Source of the DNA: Lumbricus rubellus
Taxonomy: Eukaryota > Annelida > Clitellata > Crassiclitellata > Lumbricidae
Length of the DNA: 64,000 nucleotides
Direction of reading: 5' to 3'
NCBI GenBank assembly: GCA_945859605.1
Contig: OX243811.1
Span: 40,586,033-40,650,032, forward strand
Shown here: one piece after another, positions 57,583-64,000 of the stretch
Position numbering within the stretch: position 1 is the first letter of the stretch
Layout of the letters: each line of letters opens with the position of its first letter
Program-made: the position numbers and the translations under genes
Notes under the pieces: generated by a model
The model's input: only the letters and a program-made list of their open reading frames with translations
The model's database searches: none
What the model was told of the DNA's origin: nothing

Positions 57583-58573
57583 CCCTCGGGCTACCAAGCT
57601 TTTTGTAACACTGACTACCAAGGGGGGGTGGTTACCACCCCCCTGGATTTTGGGTTTGGTTTGAGATATCATAACTTGTAATACATCGTTGGATTCAGCA
57701 TTCATTTCTGCACAAAATGGTTATTTAGGTTTAAAATATATGAAAGCACCTCGGAATTATGAATTTTTTTCCGTAGGCACCCGTCGTTTTCACAAAATGT
57801 ACACTTTCGCATAAGCAAAATATTAGATTCTGTGTGTTTTCAACATAATTTATTTATAAAATAATAGTTTACATAATATAATGTCCAATGTGCAACTGTA
57901 AAAATTAGTAATAAGATAGTTTTAATTACAATAAAAAGAAAAAAACATGCAAAACATGCTGAAAAACGTTTACGCAGACTTATCGGTTTGCGTTGTAAAA
58001 AAACCACAACATTTTCACACATTTAAATTTATTTTGAGTACTTCCGGTCATCAATTGTCAAATTAATTGGTATCATCAGTTGTCAAATTAATTGGTATCA
58101 AAAATAGCCTTAAATGCCCTCTATAGAATGACATAATTTATTTCTCTTAAAAAATAAATTATGAATAATTTTTAATAGGAAAAACATAAAAATTTTATGA
58201 AAATAAAACACCTTTATTTATATTTTAATTTATTTTGAGCACTTCCGGTTGTCTAAAGACAACTCGCTGAGCATGGAAATGTAGCCCCACATTCCCTCTA
58301 CAGAATGGTGTAATTGGTGTCTCTTCATGTCAAAGGACGGATAAGATACAGCCGATAATCTAACGGGTGGTATCCACCCCCCTGGTGCCTCGGGTATATC
58401 GGGTATAACTTTTGAATGGTATGGTATATCATCACACATTTTAGCTCAAAATGTGTGCAAAGGAATCCTCTACAGCTACCTAAAGCGTCAAAATTTTATT
58501 TTAAACGAAAAAAGTGTGATTTGGGGAAAACCTAGGGGGGGGGGGGTGGATACCCCCTCTGGTAGCCCGAGGG
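57583..58573. mobile_element. piggyBac-like non-autonomous element (991 bp), TTAA-flanked
   Basis: Ends CCCTCGGGCTACCA and TGGTAGCCCGAGGG are perfect 14-bp inverted repeats flanked by TTAA at 57579-57582 and 58574-58577. A CCC start and TTAA target are hallmarks of piggyBac. Unit 5 is uninterrupted at the equivalent position (about 50500). It has long G-runs inside both ends and no transposase. Confidence 0.93.
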
Positions 58574-59403
58574 TTAAGTTTACTGAGGTTATATCAGAAG
58601 CCCCTTTCATCTCATTGCAAAGTTTTCATAATAAAAACCAACGGACGTGCGTAAGTTCACTCTTTAATTAAGTTTGAATGCTTCACTACGATAGGCACCT
58701 GTGAATATGCCGGTTTTGGCTACCTATTCTGTTTGTTGCGGTAGAGTAGATATTTCAAGATGGCGATTACTGTCAGCTTACATTGTAAGTTCTTAAATCC
58801 CTTTAGTTTACCACTATAGTCACGAAGAAAAACTACGATTCGTAGTTTGTATTGGTAAGCCTAGGACCCCACTTACTGAAACAAAGAGGTCAGACCAATG
58901 TTTTGTGCTTCATTCATTCTTTTCAAACTGAAATAGGTCTATATCTTAGAGAATAACTAATGAGAATTCATTTAGGAACCTCATTTCCTAACCGGATACA
59001 CTTGTGAAATATGAAAAGTGTCTTTGCAGTTTTCTGATTGACTAAGAAGCTTTAAAATTTAAAAAAACAGTTACTGCTGCCGTGATCGTGACACGTACAA
59101 TACATATCGCATTACTTTAAAGTTCAAAATCTCCCAGATCTGCTGATAACTTGGCGTGAGCGTGAGATAGGGTTGAAGGACAGTGAAATATTTCCCTATT
59201 AATCCACAACCTGAATGGCATGCTATAGATAGTATTCTAGCGATGGAAATCGCGTAAGTCAATATTAAAATACCTCTATAATAATAGCATTCGGTGCTTT
59301 TTTGTCATGCCTAGCGGTGTGTGCAGTTGCAACAGTAAGCCCTAATGGCATCTTGTCATTGTGCAGAGTTCGTTGTCGTTTGTCGTTCTGGTTCGTGAAA
59401 CAA

Positions 59404-59648
59404 TCAGACGAATTCGTTGACGCGTGTCCACCAATCCCATCCACCAGCGCTGACCAGGTCGCAGTTGATGGCTCCACGTGGAAGATAATTCATCTCACAC
59501 GTCTGACCCTTTGAGAAGTAATTGACCGAATCGCAACCTGGTGCTGATTTACACGAACCGATGCATTGCATAGCGGAGCGTTTCCTCTGCAGGACAACTG
59601 TTCCGTTTGTCATCAGTCTCTGGTCCGAGTTTTTCATCCAGCGATCAG
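59404..59648 (-). CDS. PAN/Apple-like exon 4 of lectin gene 7 (partial, rest probably right of window)
   Basis: An open exon with an intact acceptor codes for LMTNGTVVLQ, CIGSCKSAPGC, QTCEMNYLPRG and GWDWWTRVNEFV then stop. The following intron (61330-62160) matches intron 3 of genes 3-5 (CATTCAGTCAGAAG, GATAAAGGTGATGCATG). From 63570 to 63690 it matches intron 3 of gene 1 (3230-3340), which lies about 400 bases before exon 3 of that gene. Exon 3 of this copy should therefore begin just past 64000. Confidence 0.75.
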
Positions 59649-59749
59649 CTGTGGTGAAAAGTGAAAAACAATTTAAATTCAAAGTTTTCGGCATGGTGGT
59701 TAGACCTACTACCCAATATTTTGACTCAATTTATTTATTTATTTCTCGC

Positions 59750-61312
59750 ATTATTTTGGAGGTAGCACTGCTTCAAGCTCACTACTATAAGAGGCGCTCC
59801 CGATTAAAGCGTGGACACTGCATCGCAGTTTCACGCATACGCGAACGAGCAATAATCGCCCAAGGTTCGTACGCGGTGGCTTGATGTGGGTTGGAACCTG
59901 GGACCCTCCGGCTCAAACGCACCGAGACCACCACTAGGCCTACATAGGGCTGCTAACTTTTGATTTTGTCATTCCGTGACGCTTTCGGTCACTCGATGTG
60001 CCTTTACCAATTTACAATCCACAGAAACGCATAATTTAACAAATGTTGTGTCTGCCCAATATACGATCTACAGTCTACTGAAAAAGTCCTTAGTAATTTC
60101 AGATAAATCATCAAAAAGATTCAAAAGACGAGCAGCCTAAATTTAAGACAGTAATAATAATCAACTTCACGAGGACAGCATTTCAAGCTTTCGTTAACGG
60201 TTCCCGGACAATTCGGCGCCGGACAATTCGGACCGGACAGTTCGGACCGGACAATTCGGACCGGACAATTCGGAACCGGACAATTCGGACCGAAGAATTC
60301 TTTGCAGCCCAAATTCGTGATGGGACTTCTCCATCACCCGAAATGTATACTGTCGAAACTAATATCAATCTGACACCTCACTATATATCGGGCATTAAAA
60401 ACCCATGGGCCTATAGGTATGAAACTTACATTGATCTAAATGAGATGCCTATAAGTTGATAATTTACTGCATTTAGCTACTAATTTCAGTGTCTTATTTC
60501 TGTTATTGGATAAATTTTAGAAGATCAGACAATATTTGCTTGGCGCCATATAAATTTATTTCATACCATAGATAAACAAAAGTTTCATAGCCGTAAGAGC
60601 AATATTTTTACATGCACTCCGAATTGTCTGGTTCCGAATTGTCCGGTCCGAATTGTCCGGTCCGAATTGTCCGGCGCCGAATTGTCCGGACACCCCAGTT
60701 AACTGTATAGGCCTACATACATACATGTACACCTATCAGAATAAGACTTATGAGCTGAAATTGAAGGAAGTTCATTATTTATCGTAGGCGCAAAGGCCTG
60801 CGATCGGAGAGCACAACTTATCTTAAATCTATAGGCCTACTTCTTTGCTTCCTTCCAGAACACTGCTTTAATAAGGTCGGCAAACTTTCGGTGCTCAGAT
60901 AATTGCGATTGTTAGACAACAGATTGTTCTTAATGCTGAACACTATCTCGCAACAATGGACCCAATTGGACCTACATGTATGCTATAGGATAAACCGAAA
61001 ACCGGGAGTCACTGGTTTGTAAAGTTTTGAAGACTTCAACATCCGATGTTCTTTGTTCAGCCAACAACGTGGTGTAGGTCTATTGGTTTGATAGATAGAG
61101 AGCAGAACGCAAACACCATCGTACAAATGGTGGAGTTTAGTAAGCAAAAATTAATAGAAACAGCAATTGTGCTAAGTGTATCTCTCCAGACCAAATTCAG
61201 GGACAATTTGAGATCAATACGGGACACGGGACGCACAGGGCCGATTACGGAACTGTCCCGGCGAATCTGGGACGGTTGGCAGCCCTACCACTACACCGTC
61301 GCGGTCGCGGTC
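59750..61312 (-). mobile_element. tRNA-derived SINE split by a later insertion
   Basis: The SINE body (59750-59936) and head (61288-61312, complement of GCGGTGTAGTGGTA) are separated by about 1.35 kb. The insertion has weak inverted ends AGGGCTGCTAAC and GTTGGCAGCCCT, and ACCACTA is repeated on both sides. Nested in it is the TTAA element at 60198. Confidence 0.65.
60198..60698. mobile_element. TTAA-flanked element with tandem CCGGACAATTCGGA arms
   Basis: Flanked by TTAA at 60194-60197 and 60699-60702. The left arm has about six copies of a 14-base unit CCGGACAATTCGGA; the right arm has about five in inverse orientation. The centre of about 300 bases has no gene. TTAA flanks suggest piggyBac-type mobilisation. 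Confidence 0.8.
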
Positions 61313-62170
61313 GTGTCTGTTTTCAACCCTATTTTGTACTGTAGGCATACTTGAAGTAAATTCATCATGTGAATTTGATAAAGGTGATGCATGTGACATT
61401 TTATATAGCGTCCGATTTCATTCAGTCAGAAGCGCTGCCTCTCCATCAAATATAGACCTATAACTTTCGATGTACAAATGGTAGGACATTATTCTAATTG
61501 CAACGACTACAATCAGAAATTGGAAATCAAGTGGTAAACCATTTTGGTAGATGTGCCGCAACGGAAAAATCGGATATTTTATTACAAAAGGTTGACCCCC
61601 ATAAATTGTTTACTACAAGTGTGTAGGCTAAGGGACACGCAGCTGTGTTTGAACTTAAAAATGTCAATCCTCGAACGGCGCGGTCTCAATTTTTTGACAC
61701 AACGTTTTATTTTGCTTAGCGTCAAAGTTGTCTATCTAGTTTTTAAAAGATATTTAATAGATTATGTACTTTAGAGTTGGTCCAATGATAGGCCTATTAG
61801 CTGAGGGCTGGCAACAGATTAATTAAATGACAAAAGCAACTTGTAGCTTATAATTAAGGAATTTCGTGCATAGCGTCCTCTACCGAACCGACGTCTGATG
61901 CATTAAAAGCGTTAAGCGATGGCACACCAGGTGTCCAGAAGAAAGACAGGCAGCCTAAAACAGGCAGACAGACATATTATACACAGATAGACGGACGGAC
62001 GGACAGTCTGGACAGACATATAGACAGGCAGTGAGATACTCTTTTCGCGGCTCCTGCACTACACAACAGTTTTAGTTCAAGCCGAATCTACTCTATAGGC
62101 ATTATGAACACTATTGCTTAAAGCTCTTCCCTTACATGGCCTTTGTAAATCTAATCTGTAGTTTAGACCA

Positions 62171-62395
62171 GTAGCGGGGCTAAAGGCTAAGCCCCCCCCC
62201 CAAAGGTCATCCGGTTTTTACATGTAAAAATGAAATATTTCTTTGATTAACCCTCCCTAAAAATTAAATATATCCATGAGATTTCGAACAGATGACTAAA
62301 ACAAGGTCGTCAGAAATTTTGGCAAATGAAACTGGAAAGTTTCCTTCGCGAGGATGCAGCCCCCCACCCCAAACTGAAATCCTGGCGCCGCCACT
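62171..62395. mobile_element. Small MITE in intron 3 of gene 7
   Basis: It begins CAGTAGCGGGGCTAAAGG and ends GGCGCCGCCACTTG. It interrupts sequence that is continuous in genes 3-5 (TTTAAACAGTC). Flanks GTTTAGAC and GTCTAAAC are a diverged or ambiguous duplication. Confidence 0.55.
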
Positions 62396-62649
62396 TGTCT
62401 AAACAGTCCACCTGTTAGCTGCTGATCGAATTAAAAGGTTACTGTAACTCATTCTACGTGAATAGATATAAGTCCACTATAGCTGTTCAATTTCCCCCGC
62501 CCCCGGAAAAGATCGCGAGGTGTTGCATTGGTGTAAAATTGTAAATACACGTAGGCCTACAACCCCCTGTCCCGAAAAACTAAATGTATAACAACTCCTC
62601 CCTCCCGCAGAAAAATCGTGTACATGCATATTGTATTTAATTTTTTTTA

Positions 62650-63110
62650 TATTGTATTTAATCATTTATAAAGCGCCTCTAGTAGGGTGAACCGTTCAGA
62701 GGCGCTCCCAGTGCGCAAGGCCCCGCGAGAATAAACAGGTTTTGAGAAGAGACAAAGCAGAGGAGATACTACCAGAAAGAAGTGTAGAGCGAACAGAAGG
62801 AGAAAGGGCATTCCAAAGAGAAGGACCAATTGAGACAAATGATCGAGACTGAGCCATAACAGTTCTAGACCGAGGAACCATGCAAGAGGTCAAATCTGTT
62901 GGATGAACGAAGTGGACGGTGGGAGGAAGCTGAGTGAGGACGAAGTAAAACATTAGTGAGATATTTTGGGGCAAGACCCCGTTGAACCTTTATGATCAGA
63001 GTGAGGATCTTAAATTGTGTGCGAGCACGGAGAGGAAGCCAGTGAAGTTCATGAAACATAAAGGTAGAGATGTGAGAGTACTTGGGAAGGCGGGCAATCA
63101 ATCTAGTACG
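62650..63110 (-). mobile_element. L2-type LINE 3' end, frameshifted
   Basis: The minus-strand frame 62865-63101 has FHELHWLPLRARTQFKILTL and APKYLTNVLLRPHS. A second frame 62696-62974 has SFVSIGPSLWNALSPSVR and ends with GLAHWERL. The tail GGGAGCGCCTCTGAAC and GCGCTTTATAAATG matches other L2 ends here. The switch of frame is near 62890. Confidence 0.85.
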
Positions 63111-64000
63111 TCACACGTTTGAAATCTACATGGACATGCACGAAAATGGTACGGCTGATAGTGGTAAATTTAGGGTAAAACGGAAACAAAGACTAAAAAG
63201 GTCATCAGTTTTTTAGTAGCGAAAATGATACAGGTATATAAAAAATGGTCGTCCACAAAATGGCCGATGGCATAGAATCGTCGGTGGCTCAGCGGCTCCG
63301 GTAACCGTCCACTCAAAATTCTTTCTCCCCCCCCCCCTTCACAAACGGACGTTATCCCACCCTCAGAAACCATAGACATGAGAACAGCATATTTTCAACG
63401 TCTCTCGTTACGACACAAAACTGACCGATGCGTTTTTCTTTTTTAGACAATTGCACCGTACTCCATGAGTTTCGCCCATAGTTCAATTCAACTGTAGCTT
63501 CAAAACATGCATCGTCTTCGAACTACCATAGATTAATTATGTCTATGGATAGGCTAAACTCCGTCAATTTGATTTCTTGATTTCTTGATTCTTAAAGGTT
63601 GATGTTTATACATGTACGTCACCACCATGGCAACGCCATGCAGTAGCTAGCATTTTGGTGCAGTCAAGACTCTAAATTGCTATTAAATTTCTAGTGTAGG
63701 CCTATAAAGGGCCGTGCATAAAGTACGTCACGCTATTTTTGACCATTTTTGACACCCCCTGTCACAAACTGTCACAAATCTCGAACCCCCCTAAACTAAA
63801 TACGTCACACTTTTGAAATTTTTTAACATTAACACCGAAAGGCTATACATTATTAGGGCATAAAACAAGGCTTCGCATCAGCATTACTAGCGCTCCTAGC
63901 GAGAGGAATCGTGAACAACACATTCAGGGATACGCATTTCATGCTATTTTAACATAAAACTAATTCAAATGTTTCACAAAATGTGTGAAAATTATTTTTA
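63111..64000. other. Right edge, intron of lectin unit 7, no gene seen
   Basis: 63570-63690 aligns with intron 3 of gene 1. 63705-63840 has two GTCACA-type blocks (GTCACGCTATTTTTGACC and CGTCACACTTTTGAAATTTT) resembling another MITE end (also 63108-63125). No exon found. Confidence 0.5.

Overview
This is eukaryotic nuclear DNA with spliced genes, long introns, dense transposon remnants and microsatellites. The lectin family, SINEs, L2/RTE-type LINEs and a very high density of the short motif TAGGCCTA suggest a marine invertebrate deuterostome, most likely an echinoderm. That assignment rests on pattern recognition, not on a search.

The only clear host genes form a minus-strand tandem array of a secreted F-type lectin (fucolectin-like, FTP/F5-8C fold) joined to a C-terminal PAN/Apple-like domain. 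I reconstructed four exons per gene from conserved splice signals: exon 1 signal peptide (64 nt), exon 2 first half of the lectin fold (237-240 nt), exon 3 second half (237 nt), exon 4 PAN-like domain plus stop (242-245 nt). All introns are phase 1. Complete, open genes lie at 2086-11629, 28178-32505, 36714-40716 and 45908-48451, each coding for 259-261 residues. The copy at 17524-23850 is a pseudogene because a transposon splits its exon 2. The copy at 51731-51975 is an orphan exon 4. The copy at 59404-59648 is the 3' end of a gene that probably runs off the right edge. Flanking and intronic DNA is duplicated with the exons, so paralogous introns give 'empty sites' that date many insertions.

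Mobile DNA fills the rest: LINE ends of L2/CR1, jockey-like and RTE/BovB-like type; tRNA-derived SINEs; several non-autonomous hAT-like elements with exact 8-bp target duplications (7020, 9851, 12167, 16329, 29102, 44185, 44873, 56208); two Tc1/mariner-type elements with TA flanks (35024, 41092); two TTAA-flanked piggyBac-like MITEs (57583, 60198); and a decayed adintovirus/Polinton-like fragment (about 4000-5220) carrying a RING protein, a packaging ATPase with two lesions, and a truncated third gene.

The most unusual signal is a recurrent micro-insertion. Where paralogous units or transposon copies are aligned by eye, one copy has TA and the other has TA followed by GGCTA, GCCTA, GGCCTA or GGGCCTA. 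This would explain the many TAGGCCTA motifs and looks like either excision footprints of an unknown TA-targeting element or an undescribed insertional mutation process. Other structural oddities are a perfect 116-bp palindrome, a 77-bp palindrome, and a transposon that contains an inverted copy of its own flanking intron.
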